This document shows, piece after piece, positions 1 through 7,994 of a stretch of 64,000 nucleotides of DNA (positions are counted from its first letter, which is position 1; every line of letters starts with the position of its first letter). The stretch is from positions 105,000 through 168,999 of the forward strand of contig JABWCD010000001.1 in NCBI GenBank assembly GCA_013359265.1, read 5' to 3'. A program made the translations under genes and the position numbers. The stretch comes from Candidatus Hydrogenedentota bacterium. GTDB taxonomy: Bacteria > Hydrogenedentota > Hydrogenedentia > Hydrogenedentales > SLHB01. The notes beneath the pieces were generated by a model. It made no database searches. It saw only the letters and a list, made by a program, of their open reading frames with translations, and was not told the origin of the DNA.

Positions 1-413
1 TCTTCACCGCGCAGGACGAGTTCCAGCGCGATCCGCGCGTGCCGCAGGACCCCGGCCAACTCGAACCGAAGGCCGACGCGCCGCCCGCGGGCACGATTCC
101 CCCGCGTCTGTCGTGGCTGGATCAGGCGCAGACCCTCTTCCGCGCAGACCTGCAAATGAAGTACGAGAAGCTAGACCCGTCGAAGACGTACACGCTGCGC
201 GCCGTCTACACCGGCCGCTTCCGCGCCACGATGACGTGCACCGCGGACGACAAGTATGAAGTACACGGACCGGTCAAGTTCAGCGACCCGCCCGAGGTGG
301 TCGAATTCCCAATCCCCGCCGAGGCAACCAAGGACGGCACGCTCGAACTGCGCTGGAAGAAGGTAGAAGGGCGCGGCCCGCAAGTCGCGGAGGTGTGGTT
401 GATACCGAATTAG
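1..413 (+). CDS. C-terminal part of an unrecognised beta-rich protein (5' end outside window)
   Basis: The frame is open from base 3, so the gene starts upstream of the window and only about 136 C-terminal residues are seen. The visible part looks like a beta-sandwich: alternating hydrophobic strands around YTLRAVYTGRF and a closing QVAEVWLIPN. From memory, similar endings close large secreted planctomycete proteins, but I cannot name a family. A GTG at 39 could start a short ORF; the open frame before it argues against that. The stop TAG at 411-413 is also the first three bases of the hairpin repeat at 411-558, so the native stop may have been recreated by insertion of that element. Confidence 0.6.
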   Translation, partial: FTAQDEFQRDPRVPQDPGQLEPKADAPPAGTIPPRLSWLDQAQTLFRADLQMKYEKLDPSKTYTLRAVYTGRFRATMTCTADDKYEVHGPVKFSDPPEVVEFPIPAEATKDGTLELRWKKVEGRGPQVAEVWLIPN

Positions 414-558
414 AGCGGTTCAAGAATGTATGCAGATACAGGCGCGCGAATTACTCATAGCGTGCTCGTGAGTCGTCATCATAGTCGCACTCGATACTCG
501 AAAAGATCGAGTACGATGACGAGCAGGAGCACGCGGCACAGCCGACCGTGAAACGCTC
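411..558 (+). repeat. Hairpin repeat element, copy 1 of 3 (MITE-like)
   Basis: Starts TAGAGCGGTTCAAG and ends CGTGAAACGCTC, which are near-inverted ends. The middle holds GTGCTCGTGAGTCGTCATC, then CTCGATACTCGAAAAGATCG, then GTACGATGACGAGCAGGAGC, which can fold into one long hairpin. Related copies lie at 3993-4171 and 40714-40854 in the same orientation. No ORF of its own is credible. Confidence 0.8.
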
Positions 559-627
559 CAGCCCGCCGCAATCGCTGCGGCGGGAGATGTGCGCAATGCA
601 ATCTGGCTGCTTTGTCCGCTGTCAGCC

Positions 628-1128
628 TTATTCCCCGCCTTCTCTCGCCTTACGGGCGCGAGCGACCATTTCGTCAATTTGCTTTACAAACGCCGCCGCG
701 TTGTTCGCGCGGTCGAATGCTTGCCGCGAGCGTTCGGTCAAATGCCGTTGCCCCTTGATGTCGGAGTTTTGCAAGTGGTCCGCCCATCCGCGGATTTGCT
801 TCGCGCAGTTTTCGGTAATCAATTTCAAATTTGAGATTTCAGATTTGAGATGTTCGGCGGACGCGTCCCGCTCGACGAAATGGAGCATCGAGCGGACCTC
901 GCCGGCTGAGCCGCGGGCGATATAGAGGAATGTGAGGAGTTCTGCCGTTGATCCTCTTTCGAATCCCTCAGCAATGTTATTCGAAATGGATAGCGCGGCG
1001 CGGCGGAGTTGGCTCAATAGATCGCCCGGTTGCGAAAAATAGCGGTCACGTGTGAGTGCATACGTCAACGACGCAACATCCATCGCCGCTTTCCACACGG
1101 GCAGGTCTTCGAAACGTTCGTATTTCAT
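628..1128 (-). CDS. Four helix bundle protein (S23 / 23S rRNA intervening-sequence type)
   Basis: 166 residues beginning MKYERFEDLPVWKAAMD, with the family hallmarks LPVWKAA, QLRRAALSISNNIAEGFERGS and LTFLYIARGSAGEVRS. This is the four-helix-bundle family first noted in rRNA intervening sequences and common as a free-standing gene; its cellular role is not known. The family is usually about 120 residues, so this one is long. Residues 94-103 (LKSEISNLKL) are encoded by an AT-rich dispersed repeat (821-850) inserted in frame before the last helix, and a further tail of about 50 residues follows. The start is the ATG at 1128, matching the family N-terminus. The gene is isolated, flanked on both sides by repeat-rich DNA. 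Confidence 0.85.
   Translation of the reverse strand: MKYERFEDLPVWKAAMDVASLTYALTRDRYFSQPGDLLSQLRRAALSISNNIAEGFERGSTAELLTFLYIARGSAGEVRSMLHFVERDASAEHLKSEISNLKLITENCAKQIRGWADHLQNSDIKGQRHLTERSRQAFDRANNAAAFVKQIDEMVARARKAREGGE
821..850. repeat. AT-rich palindromic repeat inside the four-helix-bundle gene
   Basis: AATTTCAAATTTGAGATTTC followed by AGATTTGAGA. It shares its core with the copies at 1191-1218 and 1491-1526. On the minus strand it reads in frame as LKSEISNLKL within the coding region at 628-1128. Confidence 0.75.
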
Positions 1129-1190
1129 TGCAGCATCGTCCCCTGTCTCGCATATGAAATTTTGGATGTAAAGTTTCGAGTTTGGTACTT

Positions 1191-1218
1191 GGATTTTGAA
1201 ATTTCAAATTTGAAATTG
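1191..1218. repeat. AT-rich palindromic repeat copy
   Basis: The core GAAATTTCAAATTTGAAATT is self-complementary around its centre. It is the same element as at 821-850 and 1491-1526 and lies in non-coding DNA. Confidence 0.75.
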
Positions 1219-1490
1219 CGGACATACGACGAACCAGCGCAAATTAAGAAGTATCGTAGCCGGTATGTTCCGTAGGTTTCGGTACAAATCGAGTGTACGA
1301 TTACGGTTACGATTCGCCGCGGCGAACGATTACGAGCACGAAAACGCGCTTGCGTAATATCGCAAATTGCTCTATCCGAGTGCTCTCATGGCAGAATGTC
1401 CTCGATATCTCGATCCAGCAAATTAACGAGAGCAACACCGTTACGCGGTCCCAAATTCGATACGAGTATCAACAATGACGGTTTACGCTT

Positions 1491-1526
1491 GGGATTTCAG
1501 ATTTGAAATTTCAAATTTGAGATTCT
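1491..1526. repeat. AT-rich palindromic repeat copy
   Basis: GGGATTTCAGATTTGAAATT followed by TCAAATTTGAGATTCTT. It is the longest of the copies and lies about 50 bp beyond the stop of the DUF1501 gene that ends at 1578. Confidence 0.75.
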
Positions 1527-1577
1527 TCAATAAGCGTGCCCCGTAGCAAAGTTGAAGTAAGACTGACACCGCGTGCG

Positions 1578-3029
1578 CTACGCGATCAACTCGTGCACGA
1601 CGTTGCCGTGCACGTCCGTCAAGCGGAAATCGCGGCCGGCGGAGCGGAAGGTGAATTTCTCGTGGTCGAAGCCGAGCAGGTGCAGCATCGTTGCGTGGAG
1701 GTCGTGAACGTGTACGGGGCTTTCGACGGCCTTGAACCCGAACTCGTCCGTCGCGCCGTGGATGTGTCCGCCGCGCACGCCGCCGCCGGCGAGCCACGCG
1801 GTGAACCCGTACGGGTTGTGGTCGCGCCCGTTGATTTTGCCCGCGTTTAGTCCGGGCGTGGGCAACTCGACGGTTGGCGTGCGGCCGAACTCGCCGGAAC
1901 ACATCACAAGCGTGTCTTCCAGTAGCCCGCGTTGCTTGAGGTCCTTCAGCAGCGCGGCTATTCCCTGGTCGCAGTCGGCCGCCAGTTTGCGGTGTTGCGA
2001 TTCGAGGTCGTCGTGGCTGTCCCACGGCTGGCCCGCGCCGTGCCAGACCTGGACAAAGCGCACGCCGCGCTCGATCAGGCGCCGCGCAATCAGCAGTTGC
2101 CGCGACTGCGTCTTCTCGCCGTACATCTCGCGGATGTACCGCGGCTCGCGCGACACGTCGAACGCGTCCGTCGCGTCGAGTTGCATGCGATAGGCCAATT
2201 CGTACGACTGTATCCGCGCCTCGATCTCCGCGTCTTCCGATCGTGCGCGCGCATGGCGTTCGTTCAATGCGTACAGCAATTCGAGTTGGCTGCGTTGCGC
2301 GCGCGCTCCGGTGTACTCGTTCTTGATGAACTCGATCAGTTTGTCGACGTCGGTGTGTTGCGTGTCGACGTACGTGCCCTGATATATCCCCGGCAGGAAA
2401 CCCGCCTGCCAGTTCTGGGATTCCTGGATCGGATACCCGCGCGGGCACATCACGATGAATCCCGGCAGGTTCTGGTTTTCCGTGCCGAGCCCGTAGGTCA
2501 CCCACGATCCCACGCTCGGCCGGATCAGCCGGGCTTCGCCGCAGTTCATCAGCAGCAGGGACGGCTCGTGGTTCGGTACGTCCGCGTGCATCGACCGCAC
2601 GATGCACATGTCGTCCACGCATTCCGCCGTCTTCGCGAATATCTCGCTGACCGGGATGCCGCTCTGCCCGTACTGCTTAAATGTGTATGGAGATGGCAGG
2701 GCCGCGCCCGTCTTGCGTTCCGTGCGCAGGTTTTCCATTGGAAGCATCTGCCCGGCGTACTTTTCGAGCGCGGGCTTGGGGTCAAACGAGTCGACATGCG
2801 AGCAGCCGCCGTTCAGGAAAATGTGGATGACCCGCTTCGCGCGCCCGGCGAACTGCGGCTGCTTCACCGCCATCGAACCGGCGGCGCCGCCCTCCGCGTG
2901 GGCCCCCAGCATCGCCGTAAGTCCCAACGCACCAAGGCCAAGCCCCGTCCGGCGCAGGAAATCGCGCCGCGAGAGGACGTAGTCGTCCGCGGTCACGTCA
3001 TGATGGTCGGTTTGACTGAAACTCGTCAT
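1578..3029 (-). CDS. DUF1501 family protein with twin-arginine signal
   Basis: About 483 residues. The N-terminus carries a twin-arginine signal SRRDFLRRTGLGLGALGL. The rest is a DUF1501 (alkaline-phosphatase/sulfatase-like fold) protein, with HIFLNGGCSHVDSFDPKPAL near the start, TERKTGAALPSP, PNHEPSLLLMNCGEA, and near the end CSGEFGRTPTVELP and GRDHNPYG. The function of the family is not established; its genes usually sit next to PSCyt1-DUF1549-DUF1553 cytochromes, and here that partner is at 4169-7696 on the same strand. ATG at 3029 was chosen because the upstream ATGs lie before the signal and lack a ribosome site; 3050 is an alternative. It is strongly similar along its length to the DUF1501 protein at 60014-61435, so the two loci are paralogous. 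Confidence 0.93.
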   Translation of the reverse strand: MTSFSQTDHHDVTADDYVLSRRDFLRRTGLGLGALGLTAMLGAHAEGGAAGSMAVKQPQFAGRAKRVIHIFLNGGCSHVDSFDPKPALEKYAGQMLPMENLRTERKTGAALPSPYTFKQYGQSGIPVSEIFAKTAECVDDMCIVRSMHADVPNHEPSLLLMNCGEARLIRPSVGSWVTYGLGTENQNLPGFIVMCPRGYPIQESQNWQAGFLPGIYQGTYVDTQHTDVDKLIEFIKNEYTGARAQRSQLELLYALNERHARARSEDAEIEARIQSYELAYRMQLDATDAFDVSREPRYIREMYGEKTQSRQLLIARRLIERGVRFVQVWHGAGQPWDSHDDLESQHRKLAADCDQGIAALLKDLKQRGLLEDTLVMCSGEFGRTPTVELPTPGLNAGKINGRDHNPYGFTAWLAGGGVRGGHIHGATDEFGFKAVESPVHVHDLHATMLHLLGFDHEKFTFRSAGRDFRLTDVHGNVVHELIA

Positions 3030-3109
3030 GCCCAAACGCTCGCCCTGCATGCTGGGTGTGATTGTGCAACGTTCTTGGCAAAAGGTCAACAGGGGCGGCA
3101 GGAAAACCC

Positions 3110-3138
3110 TTGACAAAATTGTAACGATTCGCTATTCT
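3110..3138 (+). promoter_or_regulatory. Sigma-70-type promoter for the PEP-CTERM gene
   Basis: TTGACA at 3110-3115, a 17-bp spacer and TATTCT at 3133-3138. The predicted start near 3145 leaves a leader of about 70 bases before the ATG at 3215, which is preceded by GGTGAGGG. Confidence 0.7.
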
Positions 3139-3214
3139 TTGAGTAAGGTGCAATGGTCTCTGGTGCGTTTCTGATTCTCGTGCAAGGTGTGATTTCTTAG
3201 GTGAGGGTGTAGCC

Positions 3215-3907
3215 ATGAGTATTCAGTTCGGTAGAGGAGCATGTCTTCTCGCATGTCTCCTGATCTCGCCGGCCGCGTTCGCGGACGTCATTTACGACAA
3301 TGGCGGGCCCGACGCAACAACGGGCGGTACGGACAGCACGGTCTTCGACAGCCTCAATCCCGACTTCACCGCGTTCGACGATTTTGTGCTCGACGAAGGT
3401 AACACGACGCTTACCGACGTGCATTGGTGGGGCAATTATTACACCTACTTCTCCGAGCAACTCGACGACGACTTTCAGTTGTATATCTACGCCGATTTGA
3501 ACGGCGCGCCGGACCTGGATACGGGCGCGCTTTTCACGATCGACGGTTCGAGCGCGTCGCGCATGGATTCGGGCCTGGATGTGGGAGGCGACACCGAGGC
3601 GCCGGTATTCGCGTACGACCTGTACTTCGATCCGATCGAGTTGGACGCGAACGTCACGTACTGGCTCGCGATCACGAACGGGTTCCACTGGCGCTGGCAG
3701 ACCTCGCTTGAAGACGGCTCGTCGTATCAGGTGAGCGGCAACAACTTCCCCGGCGATATCGCGAACTGGAAAGACCAGCTCAATGTCCGCGAATACGACC
3801 TGGCTTTCAATCTGACCGGCGGCATCGTGCCGGAGCCTTCGACGGTTGTGCTCATCGGGGCGGGCATTGCGGCAATTTTCGTGCGGCAGCGCATTCGCCG
3901 CGCGTAG
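3215..3907 (+). CDS. PEP-CTERM sorting domain protein
   Basis: 230 residues. It has an N-terminal Sec signal (hydrophobic CLLACLLISPAAFA, cleavage after AFA), an acidic body, and a C-terminus VPEPSTVVLIGAGIAAIF followed by RQRIRRA: the PEP motif, a membrane segment and an arginine-rich tail. Family knowledge: this tail targets exported proteins for exosortase processing, usually in producers of extracellular polysaccharide. The body (strands around YDNGGPDATTG, FDDFVLDEG and LTDVHWWGNYY) resembles jelly-roll domains found in such proteins; the ligand is unknown. It has its own promoter (3110-3138) and a strong terminator (3932-3964), so it is a single-gene unit placed between two minus-strand genes that normally belong together. 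No exosortase gene is in the window. Confidence 0.92.
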   Translation: MSIQFGRGACLLACLLISPAAFADVIYDNGGPDATTGGTDSTVFDSLNPDFTAFDDFVLDEGNTTLTDVHWWGNYYTYFSEQLDDDFQLYIYADLNGAPDLDTGALFTIDGSSASRMDSGLDVGGDTEAPVFAYDLYFDPIELDANVTYWLAITNGFHWRWQTSLEDGSSYQVSGNNFPGDIANWKDQLNVREYDLAFNLTGGIVPEPSTVVLIGAGIAAIFVRQRIRRA

Positions 3908-3931
3908 ATTTTTCAGAACATGGGTTTCGGA

Positions 3932-3964
3932 GGGCGGGTCTTGATACCCGCCCCTTTTCTTTTT
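3932..3964 (+). terminator. Rho-independent terminator after the PEP-CTERM gene
   Basis: Perfect 8-bp stem GGGCGGGT (3932-3939) and ACCCGCCC (3946-3953), loop CTTGAT, followed by CTTTTCTTTTT. Confidence 0.9.
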
Positions 3965-3992
3965 GCAAATCGCGAGCCCGATTGAACGGGGC

Positions 3993-4171
3993 TAGAGCGA
4001 CTCAAGCTTGTGCACACTGTCTTTTCCGTGCTCTTGCTCGTGAGTCGTCATCGTACTCGCACTCGATATTCGAAAAGATCGAGTACGATGACCAGCAGGA
4101 TCCTCCTTCGCCCGATCGGCTTCGGAGGACAAGTCACGAGCACGCCGCGTAGCCGACCTTGAAACGCTCTA
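3993..4171 (+). repeat. Hairpin repeat element, copy 2 of 3 (most complete)
   Basis: The ends are TAGAGCGACTCAAG (3993-4006) and CTTGAAACGCTCTA (4158-4171), inverted repeats matching at 12 of 14 positions. The interior has a perfect 13-bp inverted pair, GTCATCGTACTCG (4047-4059) and CGAGTACGATGAC (4080-4092). Reading the ends as TA|GAGCG...CGCTC|TA suggests a TA target duplication, as for small mariner/IS630-type non-autonomous elements. The last three bases form the stop codon of the minus-strand gene 4169-7696. Confidence 0.82.
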
Positions 4172-7100
4172 ATCGACGAACGCGAACTCGTTCGACGCGA
4201 GCAGAACCTGCGCCAATCGCTCCCACGGGTCCAGCGCCGGCGGGGGCGGCCCCGTAAAGTCCACGTCCGCGCGCCATTCGTTCTTGGCGTTCTGATCCGC
4301 GTCGTCCGTATACCGCACAATCGGAGCCCACCCGAACGAATCGAAGCTGTCGGTCGGGCCTGGAGAAATGACGAAGTCAATCGCGTCACCCTTCGCAACC
4401 TCGATCGCGGACGCAACGGTCTCGACATTCGCGGACTTTACCGGCGCGGTCCACGCGATTCCCTTGCGCGCCGTCACGATGTAACCAATCACGCCGTCGC
4501 CTTGCCCGTCCTCGGCGCCGTGCTTCAACGTCCCTTCAACGGCGACCACGCCGCCACGCGGCGCGATCCATCGGCGAATCGCGGCCTGCTCAATCCCCTT
4601 ACCGGGATGACCGCCCCCGGCGCCAAGGCTGAGATAATTCGTATCAGGATTGGGAATCGACTCGCCCGCGCGCCATTGACCTTCGGCGAAACGCGGGAAC
4701 GGCGTAAACGTCACTCGGCCGGCCGCGTCGTCCACCGCGCCGTATCCGTATTGCCACGCCGAGGGTTCGACCGCGGCAAACGTCGTCTGATCGGCGATAA
4801 ATCGGTCCACCATTGCGCATTCGCCGGCGTCCGGTTCGCGGTTGTACACAATGCGGTACAGCATCTTCGCGCGTTCCGCCGCGCCTTCCGCGCTTGCGAC
4901 CTCGGGCCGCGCCGCAAGCTTGCGCGCCTGTTCGATGACGAACGGTCCGTTCAGCATGAACAGGGCCTGCTGCGGGACCGTCGTGCGGAACCGGCGCGGG
5001 CTGTGCGTGTCCGGGTTCGCGAAATCGAACGTGCGAAACATCCCGGGCAAGTTCTGGCGCTCGATGAAGCTGTACACGGTGCGGCGGGTCGTGAACGGCG
5101 GATCGACGATATCGACGGACGGGCCGCCCATCGCGAGATCGAGTGTCCCGGAGGCCGCGAGAATCGAATCGCGCAACGCCTCGAAATCCAAACGTTGCCG
5201 GTTCTGCTTCCACAACAGTCGATTGTCCGGGTCTTTCACGCGTGCGTCTGCGTTGTCGGCGCTGATTTGCCGGTAGGTGTTCGACATGACGATCAGCTTG
5301 TGCAGTTTTTTTGTCGACCACCCGTCCGCGATGAACCGCGCGGCGAGGTAATCCAACAGCGCCGCGTGCACGGGCTTGTCCGTGCGCACGCCGAAATCGC
5401 TCGGCGTGTCGACGATGCCGCGATCGAAATGCTCCGTCCACACGCGGTTCACCCACACACGCGCCGTCAGCGGATTGTCCGCGCTTGCGATCGCGTTCGC
5501 CAATTCGAGGCGCCCGCTTCCTTTCTCGAAGGGTTTCGGTTCGTGTTCGCTCAGCACGGCGAGGAACTGGCGCGGCACGGCGTCGCCCTTGTTGCCGGGG
5601 TTCCCGCGCACGAGGATGTGCGGATCGAATGGCTTGTCGGCGTCCACCAAGGCCATTGCGCGATCGGGCCGGCCCTCGTGCGCCGCTTCGACGCGCGCAA
5701 TCGCGTTGCGTTTGTCGCGCACGCGGTTCTGCGTCGGAACGTCGTACATCGACAGCAAATCGCCCTCGGAAACGTTCGCGGGGCTGTCCGCGCCATACAG
5801 GACGTTTCGAAGTTCTTCGTCGTTTGCGTCAGTCAACGACGTTGACAATGTCATTCCGAGCAGCGCCTCGCCGACGAGCAGATTCATCCACTGCGAATCG
5901 ACGCCGCGCAGCACGTTCGCGTACCGCTGCGCGACCTCCGCCATGGATTTTGGCGCGTCTCCGCCAAATGCCGCGGCGATGCGCGGGTTCAGGGGCTTTT
6001 CGGCGTTCTTGTTCTCGGCAAACTGTGCGGCAAGCGGTGCGGACTGTTCTGCGAACCCATCCGCCGGCAACGCCGCAAACTGCGCCCACGGCCCGAAAAT
6101 ACTATCGTGAGCTTCCGACTTCTTCTTCAGGAAGTCGCGCCAACGCCCCACCAACTGCCACCGCAACTCGCGGTCGCGCGCAATCGTCTTGAACGCGCCC
6201 TCGTCCGTGATGTCTTTCGCGTCATGCGCGGCGAGCAAATACGCTTCGACCTTCTCTCGCGCATGGGTCAACAACGTCACGTGCAGTTCTTTTACCAATG
6301 CGCGTTCCGCGTCTTTGGCCTCCTTCAGCTTGGCGAGAAAGTCCTGATACTTTGGATTGTTTGGATCGGGCTCCTTGATTAATGGAAGCTCCGGGGGCTC
6401 GACCGAACTGCGGAACACGCCGTAAAGCGCATAGTAGTCCGCCATCGTCACCGGGTCATACTTGTGATCGTGACACCGCGCGCACGTAACCGTCAGCCCC
6501 ATCAACCCGCGCGTCACCACGTCGATGCGATCATCGGTAATGTCGTTGATGTTTCCGAGGAAATGCCGGTTCAGCGTGAGAAACCCCATCGCCGCCAACG
6601 GGCGCTTGTCGTCGCCGATTTCCAACTGATCGGCCGCGAGTTGCTGCTTCACAAAGGTGTCGAACGGCAAGTCTTCGTTGAATGCCCGGATCACATAGTC
6701 TCGGTAGGTGTACGAGAAGGGAATGTTGCGTTCCTGCTGAAACACGTACCCGCGCGTGTCCGCATACCGCGCCACATCCAGCCAGTATCGGCCCCAACGT
6801 TCGCCGTAACGCGGCGACGCCAGCAGCCGATCCACAACTTTTTCGTACGCATCGGACGCGCCGTCGTTCTCGAACGCGTCGATTTCCTCGCGCGATGGCG
6901 GCAGTCCCGTCAGATCGTAGGTAAGCCTTCGAATCAGCGTGAACTTGTCGGCGGGCGGCGACGGCTCCAGCCCCTGCGCTTCGAGCGCCACCCGTACAAA
7001 GGCATCTATCGGATTGGCCACCCACGACGTGTCCCGTGGCGCCGGCACCGGCGGACTCGCAATTGGCTGGAATGCCCAGTGGTCTGTGCGCGCGTGCTCG

Positions 7101-7696
7101 ATGCGTTGATCCATGATTGAGAGGTTCGGCGCGCCACCGGCCGGCCACGGCGCGCCCATCGCCACCCAATGCCGCAGATTCTCGATGACATCGTCGGGAA
7201 GCTTGCCCGAAGGCGGCATTTTCAGTTCGCCTTCGTACCCGATTGCATTCAATAAATGGCCCGTTTCCACGTCGCCGGACACGACTGCGGGGCCACGCTC
7301 TCCCCCTCTCAGGATCGCCTCGCGCGAATCGAGCCGCAGCCCGGCTTTCTGTTTCTCCGGACCGTGGCATTCAAAGCAATTCTGGACAAGCACCGGCCGA
7401 ATCTTCGCCTCGAAGAACTCAATCGTCTCCGCGGAGTGGTTCTGCGCGCCTTCGGGTCTCAACGCCTGAAGCAGTCCAGCCCACGGGTTGTTCTTGTCGA
7501 AGGCTTGGCCGCCGAGCCGCTGTGTCAGCCCCTCGAGGACCGTCGCATCCGATTGCAGCGTACGGACGGCCTCGAGCAACTGAGTGACGTCCGCCAGCGG
7601 GTCGTCCGCGCGAGCGCCGGTCAGGGCCAGCGCGGCGCAGAGTAGGACTACTGCACGGCGAAGTGCGCCGCCGGTCTGCATGAAACGCGTCACCAT
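4169..7696 (-). CDS. Secreted PSCyt1-DUF1549-DUF1553 (planctomycete cytochrome) protein
   Basis: 1175 residues. Signal peptide at 1-30 (hydrophobic VVLLCAALALTGARA). The PSCyt1 heme-binding motif CFECH is at 107-111. DUF1549 runs from about residue 225, with LIRRLTYDLTGLPPSREE, RYGERWGRYWLDVARYADT and a second CXXCH, CARCH, at 405-409. DUF1553 lies in the later half, with NPLTARVWVNRVWTEHF and DFANPDTHSPRRF. A C-terminal beta-rich region ends LLASNEFAFVD. These are presumed periplasmic c-type cytochrome proteins, possibly redox partners in polymer breakdown; that role is inference. Its DUF1501 partner (1578-3029) is separated by the PEP-CTERM gene and a hairpin repeat. The stop TAG is made by the repeat; the paralogue at 55871-59314 ends at the equivalent residue with TGA. 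Confidence 0.93.
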   Translation of the reverse strand: MVTRFMQTGGALRRAVVLLCAALALTGARADDPLADVTQLLEAVRTLQSDATVLEGLTQRLGGQAFDKNNPWAGLLQALRPEGAQNHSAETIEFFEAKIRPVLVQNCFECHGPEKQKAGLRLDSREAILRGGERGPAVVSGDVETGHLLNAIGYEGELKMPPSGKLPDDVIENLRHWVAMGAPWPAGGAPNLSIMDQRIEHARTDHWAFQPIASPPVPAPRDTSWVANPIDAFVRVALEAQGLEPSPPADKFTLIRRLTYDLTGLPPSREEIDAFENDGASDAYEKVVDRLLASPRYGERWGRYWLDVARYADTRGYVFQQERNIPFSYTYRDYVIRAFNEDLPFDTFVKQQLAADQLEIGDDKRPLAAMGFLTLNRHFLGNINDITDDRIDVVTRGLMGLTVTCARCHDHKYDPVTMADYYALYGVFRSSVEPPELPLIKEPDPNNPKYQDFLAKLKEAKDAERALVKELHVTLLTHAREKVEAYLLAAHDAKDITDEGAFKTIARDRELRWQLVGRWRDFLKKKSEAHDSIFGPWAQFAALPADGFAEQSAPLAAQFAENKNAEKPLNPRIAAAFGGDAPKSMAEVAQRYANVLRGVDSQWMNLLVGEALLGMTLSTSLTDANDEELRNVLYGADSPANVSEGDLLSMYDVPTQNRVRDKRNAIARVEAAHEGRPDRAMALVDADKPFDPHILVRGNPGNKGDAVPRQFLAVLSEHEPKPFEKGSGRLELANAIASADNPLTARVWVNRVWTEHFDRGIVDTPSDFGVRTDKPVHAALLDYLAARFIADGWSTKKLHKLIVMSNTYRQISADNADARVKDPDNRLLWKQNRQRLDFEALRDSILAASGTLDLAMGGPSVDIVDPPFTTRRTVYSFIERQNLPGMFRTFDFANPDTHSPRRFRTTVPQQALFMLNGPFVIEQARKLAARPEVASAEGAAERAKMLYRIVYNREPDAGECAMVDRFIADQTTFAAVEPSAWQYGYGAVDDAAGRVTFTPFPRFAEGQWRAGESIPNPDTNYLSLGAGGGHPGKGIEQAAIRRWIAPRGGVVAVEGTLKHGAEDGQGDGVIGYIVTARKGIAWTAPVKSANVETVASAIEVAKGDAIDFVISPGPTDSFDSFGWAPIVRYTDDADQNAKNEWRADVDFTGPPPPALDPWERLAQVLLASNEFAFVD

Positions 7697-7994
7697 AGGT
7701 CTGCAATCTAGCAGCGTTCCAACATTCGCGCAACATGCCTTTTATCTGCCACCGGGTCGATTCGACGGCGCACCACGCGTACTTGCCTGGGACCCGTGCC
7801 GGGGCCCGCCTCGAATAAACGATTGCCGCCACTTTTTCATCCAACAGACCAGAGTACGGTGGGGTAGGCCAACACCTTTTGACGGCCGCGCTTCGCCCGC
7901 CGGGCATAACGCATTGGTTTATATATGCTTGTGAGATTTGCGCGGCTTGGCATATTTGTTGCCCGTGCATGGCAGCAAACCGATCAGCGTCTGG

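Larger units (their letters stand above)
1129..1577. other. Repeat-rich intergenic region, no gene seen
   Basis: Contains two copies of the AT-rich palindrome (1191-1218, 1491-1526) and between them a stretch with a perfect 12-bp palindrome TCGCCGCGGCGA near 1316-1327, flanked on both sides by ACGATT-like runs. Short ORFs here show no coding character. I see no convincing promoter. Confidence 0.5.

Noticed and set aside
1293-1478. Short frame between repeats
   Set aside because: No ribosome site, sits in repeat-rich DNA, no coding bias.
1483-2622. Long minus-strand frame overlapping the DUF1501 gene
   Set aside because: Arginine-rich random sequence in another frame; its end is translated AT-rich repeat; the DUF1501 frame has clear motifs.
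4502-5845. 447-codon plus-strand frame
   Set aside because: Antisense shadow of the PSCyt1-DUF1549-DUF1553 gene; arginine/valine-rich without motifs.
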